Source: Paenibacillus sp. MMS18-CY102 (GTDB lineage: Bacteria > Bacillota > Bacilli > Paenibacillales > Paenibacillaceae). From it: a stretch of DNA of 64,000 nucleotides. This document shows, piece by piece, positions 42,441 to 51,331 of the stretch (position 1 is its first letter; every line of letters starts with the position of its first letter). The position numbers and the translations under genes were made by a program. A model generated the notes under the pieces. The model was not told the origin of the DNA and searched no databases. It saw only the letters and a list, made by a program, of their open reading frames with translations. Location: positions 186,001 through 250,000 of the forward strand of contig NZ_WSTC01000002.1 of NCBI RefSeq assembly GCF_009789195.1. The letters are read 5' to 3'.

Positions 42441-44255
42441 ATGAACATTCATGCAATTTATCATCGGGCGAAGCAAAACTGGTCGTACGCGTACGACAAC
42501 AAAACGCTGCATATCCGCATTCGTACACAGAAGGGCGATATGGATCGAGTGGAGTTGTTCTGCGGGGACAAATACGACTGGCCGAATACGAACCAGCAGT
42601 ATGCAATGAAGCTTTGGCTCTCGGATAACCTGTTCGATTACTGGGAGGTAGAGGTTGAGCCGCCATTCCGCCGCCTCGTTTACTATTTCGGCCTTCATGC
42701 TGGTGACGAGACGCTTTACGTGATGGAGAAGGGCTTCTTGAAGCAGCCACCGGAAAATGTGCATTACGGCGCGTTCGACTTCCCTTACATTAATCCAGTT
42801 GAAGTGTTCACGCCACCGGCGTGGGTGAAGGATGCTGTATTCTATCAAATCTTCCCGGAACGTTTCGCCAACGGCGATCCGTCCATCAACCCAGAAGGTA
42901 CGCTGCCTTGGGGCGGCGAGCCAACACCGAAAAACTTCTTCGGCGGCGACCTGCAGGGCGTTATCGACCATTTGGATCATCTCACGGAGCTTGGCGTAAA
43001 CGCGATCTACTTTAACCCGCTCTTCCAAGCGACGACGAACCATAGATACGACACATCGGATTATTTGAAAGTGGATCCAACGCTCGGCACGAATGAGAAA
43101 TTGAAAGAACTGGTGGAAAAATGCCATGAGCGCGGCATTCGAGTGGTGCTTGACGCCGTGTTTAACCATTGCGGCAAACTGTTTGCGCCATTCGTAGACG
43201 TGTTGGAGAACGGCGAGAAGTCCAAGTATAAAGACTGGTTCCACGTACGGGAGTTCCCGCTCACGGTTAATGGATACATCCCAACGTATGAAACGTTCGG
43301 TTTCGAGCCAATTATGCCGAAGCTCAATACGGAAAACGCTGAGGTAAAAGAATATTTGCTGAAAGTTGCGCGTTATTGGATCGAAGAAGTGGGCATCGAC
43401 GGCTGGCGCTTGGACGTAGCGAATGAGGTTGACCACCACTTCTGGCGCGAGTTCCGCCAGACGGTGAAGGGCATCAACCAAGACGCATATATCTTGGGCG
43501 AAATCATGCATGATTCGCTTCCATGGCTGCAAGGCGACCAATTCGATGCAGTCATGAACTATCCGTTCACGAATGCGGTATTCGATTTCTTCGCTCGCGA
43601 CGAACTGGATGCAGCAGGCTTCTCCAGTGCGATTTGCACGCAATTGGCAAGCTACCAGCGCCAAGTGAATGAAGTATCCTTCAACTTGCTCGGCAGCCAT
43701 GATACGTCCCGTTTAATGACGGCATGCAACGACAATGAAGGGCTCGTGAAGCTGTCCACGCTGTTCAAGCTGACATATCCAGGATCCCCATGTATTTACT
43801 ACGGTGATGAAATCGGCCTCGATGGCGAGAACGATCCATATTGCCGCAAGTGTATGGAGTGGGACCGCGAGAAACGCAATGAAAGCCTGTTCGATTTCTT
43901 CAAATGGGCAGTTGCGCTTCGCAAGAACAATTCGGCACTGCGCACGGGCAGCTTCTCCTTCATCCAAGCGGAGGAAGGCAGCGACCAAATCATTTACGAA
44001 CGTGCAGACAGCAAAGACCGCTTCATCATTCTCATGAACAGAGGCAGCGAGCCGGCAACGCTCGTTACAGGCGCAGAATCGTTTACACGGATCGATACCA
44101 ATACAAGCACTTCCGTCAGCTTGGTTGACGGCAAAGTAAGCGTAACGCTCCCAGCATACGGCTACGCCGTGCTTCGTACAGACGTGACGCCTGAGCAAAA
44201 GCAGTCCCAAGCAGCCGTTCCTACTGGTACAGCAGCTGCAAGCGTAAGCGCGTAA
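42441..44255 (+). CDS. Cyclomaltodextrinase/neopullulanase-type GH13_20 enzyme
   Basis: 604 residues from the ATG 42441 (AAAGGAG upstream). N-terminal CBM34-type domain (1-120; [24 protein letters not shown]) that forms the dimer, then the GH13 barrel with [21 protein letters not shown] (238-243), nucleophile D325 in [10 protein letters not shown], acid/base E354 in ILGEIMHDS and D421 in LLGSHDTSR. No signal peptide: a cytoplasmic enzyme that opens cyclodextrins and cleaves maltodextrins or pullulan. An extra Ala/Thr/Gln-rich tail (last 20 residues) is not seen in its paralogue at 54365-56143. Controlled by a leader RNA and a cre-like site; a terminator follows. Confidence 0.92.
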   Translation: MNIHAIYHRAKQNWSYAYDNKTLHIRIRTQKGDMDRVELFCGDKYDWPNTNQQYAMKLWLSDNLFDYWEVEVEPPFRRLVYYFGLHAGDETLYVMEKGFLKQPPENVHYGAFDFPYINPVEVFTPPAWVKDAVFYQIFPERFANGDPSINPEGTLPWGGEPTPKNFFGGDLQGVIDHLDHLTELGVNAIYFNPLFQATTNHRYDTSDYLKVDPTLGTNEKLKELVEKCHERGIRVVLDAVFNHCGKLFAPFVDVLENGEKSKYKDWFHVREFPLTVNGYIPTYETFGFEPIMPKLNTENAEVKEYLLKVARYWIEEVGIDGWRLDVANEVDHHFWREFRQTVKGINQDAYILGEIMHDSLPWLQGDQFDAVMNYPFTNAVFDFFARDELDAAGFSSAICTQLASYQRQVNEVSFNLLGSHDTSRLMTACNDNEGLVKLSTLFKLTYPGSPCIYYGDEIGLDGENDPYCRKCMEWDREKRNESLFDFFKWAVALRKNNSALRTGSFSFIQAEEGSDQIIYERADSKDRFIILMNRGSEPATLVTGAESFTRIDTNTSTSVSLVDGKVSVTLPAYGYAVLRTDVTPEQKQSQAAVPTGTAAASVSA

Positions 44256-44275
44256 CTAGTACTTCTAAAGTGAAT

Positions 44276-44322
44276 GCCGTTCTTATCGTCGCATGCCGGC
44301 GATGAGGACGGCTTTTTTCGTT
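44276..44322 (+). terminator. Terminator of the GH13 gene
   Basis: GCCGTtCTtATCGtCGC (from 44276) pairs with GCGATgAGgACGGC (to 44313), followed by six T. Confidence 0.8.
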
Positions 44323-44384
44323 GCGCGAAAAAGACAGGACCGGGTAACTCCCCCGTATCCTGTCTTCTTTGCATCCTGTGTATC

Positions 44385-45737
44385 TTATTGCGCTAACTGC
44401 TCCAAATCCGGCTGCAATTTGTTCCTTAGCACATACAGCATCGTTGCACCAACAAGGAAGGCGACGGCATCCGCAATAACGAGCGACCAGATGACTCCGT
44501 GGAAGCCATTCATTTGATTGGCGAAATACAGTACTGGAATAAGCGTAACGCCTTGAATGATGGACATAATAAACGCGGCGGTGCCTTGCGCTGTTGCCTG
44601 GAAAATTCCCGTAAACAGCGTGGTCATGCCAGTAATGAACAAGGATAAGAAGGTGACATGCAAAATGTAGCTGCCCATTTCAATCAATTGCGGGTCATTC
44701 GTAAACAAGCCGATTAGGTGGTCGGAAATGAGATAGACGATGACGCCGAACACGGCCGCTAACGCTGCGATTGTTTTGATCGTGAAGGAAATGGTATGCT
44801 TCATGCGCAATTTGTTCGCTGTAAATGAGAAAGCGATGAGCGGCACGACTCCCTCGCATAAGCCCATTAGAATGAACTCTGGGAATTGCAATAAGCGCGA
44901 TGAAATGCCATGCGCTGCTACGGCTTGATCCCCATATTCGACAAGAAAATGGTTAAAGATAAGCGACATGCCGCCTAAAAAGATACTCATAATAAAGACG
45001 GGAACGCCAATTTTGAATACTTTGCTTAGTATGTCCTTGGACGCTTTGAACCATTTTGCGGAGATCGTTAGAAATTGGCTCTTATTGCCCATATGGTAGG
45101 CGTAGTATAGGATCGCAACCAAGTTGGAAATGACCGTTGCTGACGCAACGCCGATGACGCCCCAATCGAAAACGAAGATAGCAAGTGCATCGAGAATAAT
45201 ATTGACGACAACGCTGAGAATCATGCCAGTCATCGACGTGATCGCGGCACCTTCGGCGCGAACGATATTTTCCAGCGTGAAGAACAGTACAACGATTGGT
45301 GAACCGATAAGCATGACCGTGACATAGTCCTTCGTGAACACGAATGATTCAGCCGATGCCCCAAGGCCATGAACGATGGAATCGATTAACGGAAGGCCGA
45401 CTGCCATGACGATAAGGCCAAGAACTAAGCTTGCGTAAAAGGCGAATGAACTCACATGCTTGACGTCATTATATTTTTTCTCGCCCAGTAATCGGGAGAT
45501 GAATGTGCCGCTGCCCATGCCAATCAAATTGCCCAGCGCCATAATGATCGCGAATAACGGCAAAGTTAGCGCGAGTGCGGTTAGCATGGCGGTATTGCCT
45601 AGCGTGCCAAGGAAAAAGGCATTTAAGATGGAATAGATGACGCTCATTGACGTGCCTAGCATCATCGGAACTGCGAAGTGAGCGACGGCTTTTGCGATCG
45701 GCGCTTTTTCAAAATAATGGAGGTTTTCGGTATCCAT
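44385..45737 (-). CDS. MATE-family efflux transporter
   Basis: About 450 residues from the ATG 45737 (MDTENLHYFEKAPIAKAVAHFAVPMMLG); further ATG codons up to 45827 lie inside the operator region and are unlikely. Twelve transmembrane helices in two MatE repeats; the second begins around AKWFKASKDILSKVFKIGVPVFIMSI. MATE proteins expel drugs or metabolites by Na+ or H+ antiport. It diverges from a TetR gene, with three copies of an inverted repeat between them, so it is probably the regulated target. Confidence 0.92.
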   Translation of the reverse strand: MDTENLHYFEKAPIAKAVAHFAVPMMLGTSMSVIYSILNAFFLGTLGNTAMLTALALTLPLFAIIMALGNLIGMGSGTFISRLLGEKKYNDVKHVSSFAFYASLVLGLIVMAVGLPLIDSIVHGLGASAESFVFTKDYVTVMLIGSPIVVLFFTLENIVRAEGAAITSMTGMILSVVVNIILDALAIFVFDWGVIGVASATVISNLVAILYYAYHMGNKSQFLTISAKWFKASKDILSKVFKIGVPVFIMSIFLGGMSLIFNHFLVEYGDQAVAAHGISSRLLQFPEFILMGLCEGVVPLIAFSFTANKLRMKHTISFTIKTIAALAAVFGVIVYLISDHLIGLFTNDPQLIEMGSYILHVTFLSLFITGMTTLFTGIFQATAQGTAAFIMSIIQGVTLIPVLYFANQMNGFHGVIWSLVIADAVAFLVGATMLYVLRNKLQPDLEQLAQ

Positions 45738-45783
45738 ACGGATCACTTCTTTCTTCATGTAGTTTGACTGTGTGTTGACCTTC

Positions 45784-45867
45784 TCTAACGGTGTTAGATT
45801 GAACCTTACAGTGTTAGATGATATCATGTGGATATGAACCTGTAAAGCGAAATCTTACACTGTTAGA
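45784..45867. promoter_or_regulatory. Three TetR operator copies
   Basis: TCTAACGGTGTTAGA (45784-45798, perfect 6-bp arms), CTTACAGTGTTAGA (45805-45818) and CTTACACTGTTAGA (45854-45867): consensus TCTAAC-N3-GTTAGA with the left arm weakened to CTTACA in two. They cover the region between the MATE and TetR starts. Confidence 0.75.
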
Positions 45868-45884
45868 GAAAAGGGCGGATACCG

Positions 45885-46586
45885 ATGAAAAAGCAGCAGC
45901 CTCAGATTTCGGAGGAGAGGATTTTGGAAGCTTCTTGGGAGCTTCTAGGGGAAGAGGGTATCGAGAAATTTAGCATGAGGCGATTGGCCGATCGGCTAGG
46001 CATTCAGGCACCCTCTATATACTGGTATTTCAAAAGCAAGCAAACTCTTTATCAGCGCATGGCCAATCAGATATCCAAAATCATTTTGGAGGAGTTCCAT
46101 TCCGAAGGGGATTGGAAGGAGCAACTGACGGGTCTTGCAACTACGGTACGGGATGTGCTCCGCCGATATCCTTGCTCGACACAGCTCATGATGCTGACGC
46201 TGCCTCACGAGCCGGACATCGTCCGGTTCACCAACCGCATGCTGCTCTGCGTGGAACCGACGCCGCTTGAGCAAGAGCAGAAATTACAAGCTGTGCTCAC
46301 GATTATGAACTTTGTCTTCCACTTCGTTCTTGATGATTACGAGCATCAGCGCAATGTGTCCGCCATTATGAAGGAGCGTGGAGAGCTTCCGAGTGATGAG
46401 ATGACCCAACTACTGAATGGCATGAGCGAGACAGACGCGGGATTATTTCGGAGGATGTTCAAGAGCGGAATGTTCGAGCTGATGGGAACCGACGGGGCGT
46501 TTGAGTTTGGCTTAAAGCTGATTTTGCTCGGGATTGAGCAAGTGATTAAGGAGCAGGAGCAGAACGAGCAGGAACAGGAACAGTAA
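45885..46586 (+). CDS. TetR-family repressor
   Basis: 233 residues. N-terminal HTH (about 8-60): ISEERILEASWELLGEEGIEKFSMRRLADRLGIQAPSIYWYFKSKQTLYQRM. The C-terminal ligand domain (about 70-215) resembles tetracycline-repressor type C domains. The last 20 residues are almost only Glu and Gln (KEQEQNEQEQEQ), a low-complexity tail. AAGGGCGG precedes the ATG. It probably represses itself and the divergent MATE gene through the CTAAC-type operators; the inducer is unknown. Confidence 0.92.
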   Translation: MKKQQPQISEERILEASWELLGEEGIEKFSMRRLADRLGIQAPSIYWYFKSKQTLYQRMANQISKIILEEFHSEGDWKEQLTGLATTVRDVLRRYPCSTQLMMLTLPHEPDIVRFTNRMLLCVEPTPLEQEQKLQAVLTIMNFVFHFVLDDYEHQRNVSAIMKERGELPSDEMTQLLNGMSETDAGLFRRMFKSGMFELMGTDGAFEFGLKLILLGIEQVIKEQEQNEQEQEQ

Positions 46587-46692
46587 ACGGATGGCATGAC
46601 AGAAGCGCAGGACGAAGGGCAAGACTGACTGGGGACAAGACCGTTACAGGACAGCTATCCGGTGAGAACAGGTTATCTTTTTACTGCCTTGC

Positions 46693-46888
46693 AATTGCAC
46701 TTTGTACAATGAGAAAGGGATGAGTGGCTTGCCCTAGGGGTTCCCATTGCAGTTCATGCAATGAGATACGAGCGAGCAGAGGTACAATGTGCCCAAAACA
46801 TAAGTATTCCGCTTTTCCCATTGCACGATATGCAATGAGACCTCCACACTTCGGCTCTCGAGTTGATCTCATTGTACGAACTGCAATG
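46693..46888. repeat. Array of four 19-bp imperfect palindromes (copy B)
   Basis: AATTGCACTTTGTACAATG (46693-46711), CATTGCAGTTCATGCAATG (46745-46763), CATTGCACGATATGCAATG (46819-46837), CATTGTACGAACTGCAATG (46870-46888); spacing 52, 74, 51. Same motif and spacing as 22037-22231; the last copy here is the exact reverse complement of the first one there, but the DNA between the palindromes is not alike. Short frames over it (for example 46681-47097) are by-products. Confidence 0.8.
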
Positions 46889-46931
46889 AGCATGCTGCTC
46901 CATGCACCATTGCCAGCTTTTCTACAACGTA

Positions 46932-47017
46932 CACCGCAGTCCCCAAGCAAACACAGCAGTCCACGTGCAAACGTAGCAGTCCGTGCAAACACCGCAGTCC
47001 CCAAGCAAACACAGCAG
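46932..47017. repeat. 28-base direct repeat with degenerate units between
   Basis: A 28-base segment beginning CACCGCAGTCCCCAAGC occurs at 46932-46959 and again, identical, at 46990-47017. Between them the words CAAACGTAGCAGTCC and GTGCAAACA repeat the same CAAAC-N2-NGCAGTCC theme, so the whole is a short degenerate tandem array. Confidence 0.7.
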
Positions 47018-47057
47018 CTACACGCAATAACCGCGGCCGAGCCATCTGCTGCAGCGC

Positions 47058-47089
47058 AAAAAAAAGCCAACCAGTAAACACTGGTTGGC
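47058..47089 (-). terminator. Terminator of the minus-strand MATE operon
   Basis: GCCAACCAGT (47066-47075) and ACTGGTTGGC (47080-47089); the eight A at 47058-47065 give a T-run on the minus strand. It is 318 bases beyond the MATE stop codon; two further hairpins (GGGGTGTCCC/GGGACACCCC, 47101-47143; TATGAGGGTC/GACCCTCATA, 47153-47179) lie between. Confidence 0.65.
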
Positions 47090-47245
47090 CTAATCATACG
47101 AAGGGGTGTCCCCCAGCCTTTATGGCTATCGGGACACCCCTTTCATTGATGGTATGAGGGTCAAGTAAAGACCCTCATATCCCACATCTCTCTCCCCCAC
47201 AGGGGGGAGGCATAGTGATGGACGCGCTGGCACCCAGCGGAGAGG

Positions 47246-47353
47246 ACGGAGCAATTGCGGAAAAGCGCCAGCGGTCGCCTTGGTCTTCGGATTCCCACCG
47301 ATAAACCAATTCAAAGGAATCCGAAGACCACAGCGATTGTAGCAATGCTCCGT
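47246..47353. repeat. Long nested inverted repeat
   Basis: Outer arms ACGGAGCA-ATTGC (47246-47258) and GCAAT-GCTCCGT (47342-47353); inner arms GGTCTTCGGATTCC (47282-47295) and GGAATCCGAAGACC (47316-47329), a perfect 14-bp stem. It is flanked by AGCGGCACAGAACGC, present twice (47360-47374, 47389-47403). The minus strand of it can be read as WESEDQGDRWRFSAIAPSS, a text I associate with spurious proteins in Paenibacillus-type genomes, so it may be a dispersed repeat. No transposase. Confidence 0.6.
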
Positions 47354-47406
47354 TCTCGCAGCGGCACAGAACGCACCACAACTCCCCCAGCGGCACAGAA
47401 CGCTCG

Positions 47407-48762
47407 CTATGCCGACACATCACTAACCAAATTTTTCATCCATTTCTTCGATGTCAACCGCACCCATCCCAGCATAAACCGGACGACTTCCTCGCACGAC
47501 AACACGAGATACACGAGGAATACCGGCTGCTTCCAGACGAAGGAGAGCAGGAGGCCGGACGGAACGCCGATGAGCCAAGTTGCGGCTGATTCCATAGCGA
47601 ACACATATTTGCTGTCGCCGCCGCTGTTCAGAATGCCGCCGGCCATAATCATATTCGATACCTTCACCCATAGGAAGCCAGCGAAGACGAGGATGATATA
47701 GACGCCGAGACGGCTTGCTTCGTCGGAGACGTTGTACGCCTTCACATAAAGCGGTGAAATGGCAGCGACGATCACGCCAAGAATCAAGGAAATCGTAATG
47801 CCCAGTTTGACGAATCGGCGAGCATGCGCGAGCGCCGTATCGAATTCGCCAGCACCGAGCTTATTGCCGATCATGACGCCGGCAGCGCTGGACAAGCCTG
47901 TCAGCAGGCCGATGCTAAGCCCTTGGAGCGGGGACGTCATCATCATCGCGGTCATTTCGGTTGTGCCCATACGGCTATAGATGATCGCATATACAGTTTC
48001 GCCAAGCACCCAGACGAGCTCCGTTAGAATGATCGGATAGGACGTCGAGAAAAACTTCTTAATGAGTGGTTTAGGAATGATGAATAGGTTGCGCATTCCC
48101 GTAGCGCCAGGCAACCGATAGGCGTAGACAACACCAATGATCAGCACGCATTCCACGATTTTCGAAATAACAGTAGCGACAGCGGAGCCTTTAAGCCCCA
48201 TCTCAGGCGCTCCAAAATGGCCGAACACGAGCATGTAGTTCAATATGATGTTAAGAATGACGCTGACCAAGCTGACATACATCGGCCACTTGGCATGCTC
48301 CGTGCTGCGCAGAATGGCGGAATACATCATCGTCAGCATCGTTGGCACATAGCTGATCGCGACGATTTGGAGGAAGATTGCTCCGCCATCCGTTACGCTC
48401 GTATCGGTTGTAAACAACCCAAGAAAGAATGACGGATTAAAGTAGACTGCGATAGAGAAGGAAAGCGATAGCAGAATGCCTGTGAACAGCCCGATGCCGA
48501 GCACCTGGCTGATGCTCTTGCTGTCTTTATTCCCCCAGAATTGGGCAGCGTAGACCGATACGCCGATCGAGAGCCCGGCAAGGACGACCGAGATGATGCC
48601 GAATATTTTGGTCGCCATGCCAACAGATGCGATCGCTACGTCGCCGAGCTGGCCGATCATCAGCTGGTCGGTCAGGTACAGCAGCGACATGAGCAAGCTT
48701 TGCAGCGTTACCGGAATCGCGATTTTATAAATGTTCTTATAGAAGCTTTGACGCTCATTCAT
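47407..48762 (-). CDS. MATE-family efflux transporter
   Basis: 451 residues, twelve membrane helices. The first repeat starts YKIAIPVTLQSLLMSLLYLTDQLMIGQLGDVAIASVGMATKIFG, the second around KKFFSTSYPIILTELVWVLGETVYAIIYSRMGT. It differs clearly from the MATE protein at 44385-45737 (different N-terminus, no TetR neighbour). AAAGGAGC is 10 bases before the ATG. It is the last gene of a minus-strand run of maltodextrin-type genes and may expel an end product, but this link rests only on position (45-base gap). Confidence 0.92.
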   Translation of the reverse strand: MNERQSFYKNIYKIAIPVTLQSLLMSLLYLTDQLMIGQLGDVAIASVGMATKIFGIISVVLAGLSIGVSVYAAQFWGNKDSKSISQVLGIGLFTGILLSLSFSIAVYFNPSFFLGLFTTDTSVTDGGAIFLQIVAISYVPTMLTMMYSAILRSTEHAKWPMYVSLVSVILNIILNYMLVFGHFGAPEMGLKGSAVATVISKIVECVLIIGVVYAYRLPGATGMRNLFIIPKPLIKKFFSTSYPIILTELVWVLGETVYAIIYSRMGTTEMTAMMMTSPLQGLSIGLLTGLSSAAGVMIGNKLGAGEFDTALAHARRFVKLGITISLILGVIVAAISPLYVKAYNVSDEASRLGVYIILVFAGFLWVKVSNMIMAGGILNSGGDSKYVFAMESAATWLIGVPSGLLLSFVWKQPVFLVYLVLSCEEVVRFMLGWVRLTSKKWMKNLVSDVSA

Positions 48763-48807
48763 TCTTCTAATGCTCCTTTAATCTTGTGTGGGTAAGCACT
48801 GGGTAGG

Positions 48808-49482
48808 CTAGACCATGAACCGGCTATAGTCGGTTACGATCCAGTCCGCTGGGGTCAAATCTTGGTTGCCGGAATTCGGGTTGCGGTATCCGACAACTTG
48901 CATGCCTGCTGCCTTGGCCGCTCTCACTCCGTTATGGGAGTCTTCGACAGCCAAGCATTCGGAAGCGGGAACGCCTAGCCGTTCTGCTGCCAGCAGGAAA
49001 ACATCCGGCGCGGGCTTGCTGTGCTTCACTTCTTCGCCGCTAGCAATGATATCGAAATCACGTAGGCAGCCAATCTGCTTGAGCAGCAGATGAATGAGCG
49101 CAATCGGAGAGGAGGAAGCTACCGCGATGCGGTAGCCCCGTCTCTTCAGCCAACGAATGAATGCTGCTGATTCTGGAATGGGCTGCAAGCTAGTATGGGC
49201 GGCGACAGCTTCCAGCACGTTGCGTTGGTGGGCGGCAAGCAGCTCCTCAAGAGGGGGCTGCAGCCCGTAGCGCTCTTTGATCGTGCGCCACATTTCTTCA
49301 AGCGAAACGCCAACGAATGCATGCTGCTCGGCTTCACCCAGCGTAATGCCGTGACGGGCGAATGATGCCCGTTCAATCTCGAAGTATAGCGGCTCACTAT
49401 CCGCCAGCACGCCATCCATGTCGAAAACGACTGCGCGATAAGGAGTAGGGGACAGCGGTGAGAAGCTTCTGGCAGTTGTCAT
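48808..49482 (-). CDS. HAD-superfamily hydrolase, beta-phosphoglucomutase-like
   Basis: 224 residues. HAD motif I DMDGVLADSEP (about 20-30), motif II in VASSSPI, Lys in EEVKHSKPAPD and motif IV VEDSHNGVRAAKAAG, with an alpha-helical cap between motifs I and II as in beta-phosphoglucomutase and its relatives. Substrate could be beta-glucose 1-phosphate, which would suit the maltodextrin neighbours, or another sugar phosphate. GGGAGC precedes the ATG. The gap to its upstream gene is 23 bases. Confidence 0.9.
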   Translation of the reverse strand: MTTARSFSPLSPTPYRAVVFDMDGVLADSEPLYFEIERASFARHGITLGEAEQHAFVGVSLEEMWRTIKERYGLQPPLEELLAAHQRNVLEAVAAHTSLQPIPESAAFIRWLKRRGYRIAVASSSPIALIHLLLKQIGCLRDFDIIASGEEVKHSKPAPDVFLLAAERLGVPASECLAVEDSHNGVRAAKAAGMQVVGYRNPNSGNQDLTPADWIVTDYSRFMV

Positions 49483-49505
49483 CGGGGCAGCTCCCTTCGA
49501 GTAAA

Positions 49506-50165
49506 TTAGATTGCTTTCTTGTAGCGCATGAGCGTGTAGTTTTCCCGCGGCTCTACTTCAACGACTTTATATTTCTTCGCAAAAGCAAGATCGCGATAGC
49601 CTTCGCCATCTGCCAGCGTGATGTTGTCAGCACCGCCGATAATGATTGGCAGCTGCATGAGAATGATTTCGTCAGCGAGATCTTGGTCGAATACATGCCA
49701 GTTCAAGAAGCCGCCGCCTTCGACCATCAGGTCAGTAATGCCGAAGTCCGACTCCAACTGGCGGAACAGCTCTGCAAAATCGACCTTGTCATAACCGCAA
49801 ACGATGCAGTCTTTGCCCCGCGCGCGAATCTGTTCGATTTTGGCGTCATCCTTGCCAAGCTCTGTCGTCACGATGATCGTGCGCCCTTCGTCAGTCAGCA
49901 CATTGCTGTCCAAATCGATGTCCATTGTTGCCGTTGGCACGATCCGAATCGGGTTTTTATTTTCCTCATAACGGTTCGTCAAGAACGGGTTGTCGTTGTG
50001 GATCGTATTTTTGCCGACCATAATGCCTTGCACATGACCGCGGAATTTGTGAATGTACTCAATATCTTGGCTAGAGAATAACGAGAATAGCTGCTTGCTT
50101 GAGCTGCCCGAACCTAGCGTTAATTTTCCATCAATCGAGATTTGGCTAAAAATAGTTGTTTTCAT
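49506..50165 (-). CDS. RibD C-terminal/dihydrofolate reductase-like protein
   Basis: 219 residues. RibD_C pattern: FSQISIDGKLTLGSG at the N-terminus, VGKNTIHNDNP, RIVPTATMDIDLDS, and DLMVEGGGFLNWHVFDQDLADEIILMQLPIIIGGAD. In RibD this domain reduces a ribosylamino-pyrimidine with NADPH; stand-alone members act on other substrates or none known. Position inside the maltodextrin-type run (20-base gap to the binding protein) suggests co-transcription, with no clear metabolic link. Confidence 0.88.
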   Translation of the reverse strand: MKTTIFSQISIDGKLTLGSGSSSKQLFSLFSSQDIEYIHKFRGHVQGIMVGKNTIHNDNPFLTNRYEENKNPIRIVPTATMDIDLDSNVLTDEGRTIIVTTELGKDDAKIEQIRARGKDCIVCGYDKVDFAELFRQLESDFGITDLMVEGGGFLNWHVFDQDLADEIILMQLPIIIGGADNITLADGEGYRDLAFAKKYKVVEVEPRENYTLMRYKKAI

Positions 50166-50185
50166 TATTATCCGTCCTTTCTATG

Positions 50186-51331
50186 TTAAAGGCCATCACG
50201 AAGTGTTTCTTCGAGTTTCGTGCCCATTGCGAGGAATGCTTCTTCTGCACTATGATCCGGCAGCAGCTTTAATCCTTCGATAATTGCAATCCATGCGTGA
50301 ATCATCGTTCGGTCAGTCGGTGTTGGCTGGCTGTATGGCAGCTGCGAAATAATTTCTGCCTTGTTCGGGCTGCTTGTAGCGACTAATTGTTCCCGAACGT
50401 TCTCGCCCGCTGGAATCCGCTGCACTTTGTTCGCCCACAGCAGCTGGCATTCTTCGCTCAGCATGAAGTCCGTGAAAGCAAGAATGTCCTCACGCAACTC
50501 CGATTCCAATGCCGCATTTGGATACACGAATCCGATTGAAGAGGAGAACGTGAGCGATTGCCCAGCAGCTAGGCGAGGCAGGCGGCAGACACTCAGCTTT
50601 TCCCGCATGTTTTTATCCAGATGGTTAAAAATCCACTCGCCGCAAATGATCGCGCCAATTTTCCCATCGATGAATTGCTCAAGCAAGCCAATCGACCCGT
50701 CGAGGCTGGCAAGCGTTCCTTGTGCCAACTGCTCCTTCACGAAGGCGAGCGCTTGTTGCATGGCAGGGTCGCTTACCGCTGGCTTGCCGTCTCTCAGCGG
50801 CCATCCGCCGAATGCAGAGAGGAACGGAATAAACCAGTACGCTTGCGATAGATCGGCAGCGATTGGCGTAATGCCTTGGGCAAGGAAGGCCGGTGCTGCT
50901 TCTTCAATTGCTGCCCATGTAAGGGGAGCCTCAGCGAACAGCTCATTGTTGTAATAGAGAACCAGATTGTTGCCGCTTAATACCGGAACGCCGTACAATT
51001 CGTTGTCGACAGTCATCGTCGAGAGCGAACGGTCGGATAGAATGCCGGCATACAGCTCACGTGGCACTTTGGAATAACGTCCGATATCGGAGAAACTCAC
51101 CATGTCTGAAGGGACGAATGCGATGTGAGGGCTCTCTCCGCCTTGGTGAATTTCGCCAAGCCGCGTGCCTAGCACTTCAATGTTCATCACTTCTGGGGTA
51201 ACATGCACGTCATTGCGCTCCGAATAGAGGCGGCAAATTTCTTCTAACACTTCAATGGAGGTGTCGCCCGGTCCGTCGAATTCATGCCACAAAATTAATT
51301 CTTTCTTTGCGTTGATGGTAGATTCACTCAT
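50186..51331 (-). CDS. Solute-binding-protein homologue (maltodextrin type) without signal peptide
   Basis: 381 residues. The fold-type text of ABC sugar-binding proteins is plain: LILWHEFDGPGDTSIEVLEEICRLY, YGVPVLSGNNLVLYYNNELFAEAPLTWAAIEE, DGKIGAIICGEWIFNHLDK, TDFMLSEECQLLWANKVQRIPA. But the N-terminus is MSESTINAKKELILWHEFDG, with no hydrophobic segment and no lipobox, and no upstream start would add one. No ABC permease genes are nearby. It overlaps the GH13-like gene by 4 bases (ATGA), so the two are made together; it may be a cytoplasmic maltodextrin-binding partner or scaffold for that enzyme. Confidence 0.85.
   Translation of the reverse strand: MSESTINAKKELILWHEFDGPGDTSIEVLEEICRLYSERNDVHVTPEVMNIEVLGTRLGEIHQGGESPHIAFVPSDMVSFSDIGRYSKVPRELYAGILSDRSLSTMTVDNELYGVPVLSGNNLVLYYNNELFAEAPLTWAAIEEAAPAFLAQGITPIAADLSQAYWFIPFLSAFGGWPLRDGKPAVSDPAMQQALAFVKEQLAQGTLASLDGSIGLLEQFIDGKIGAIICGEWIFNHLDKNMREKLSVCRLPRLAAGQSLTFSSSIGFVYPNAALESELREDILAFTDFMLSEECQLLWANKVQRIPAGENVREQLVATSSPNKAEIISQLPYSQPTPTDRTMIHAWIAIIEGLKLLPDHSAEEAFLAMGTKLEETLRDGL

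Noticed and set aside
42387..43700. 437-residue antisense frame in the neopullulanase gene
   Set aside because: Shadow frame opposite catalytic motifs of a clear GH13 enzyme.
46932..47017. Possible CRISPR array
   Set aside because: Only two full repeats plus degenerate copies, no regular spacers and no cas genes.
46681..47097. Frames on both strands over the repeats downstream of TetR
   Set aside because: They follow repeat units, have low-complexity sequence and lack ribosome sites.
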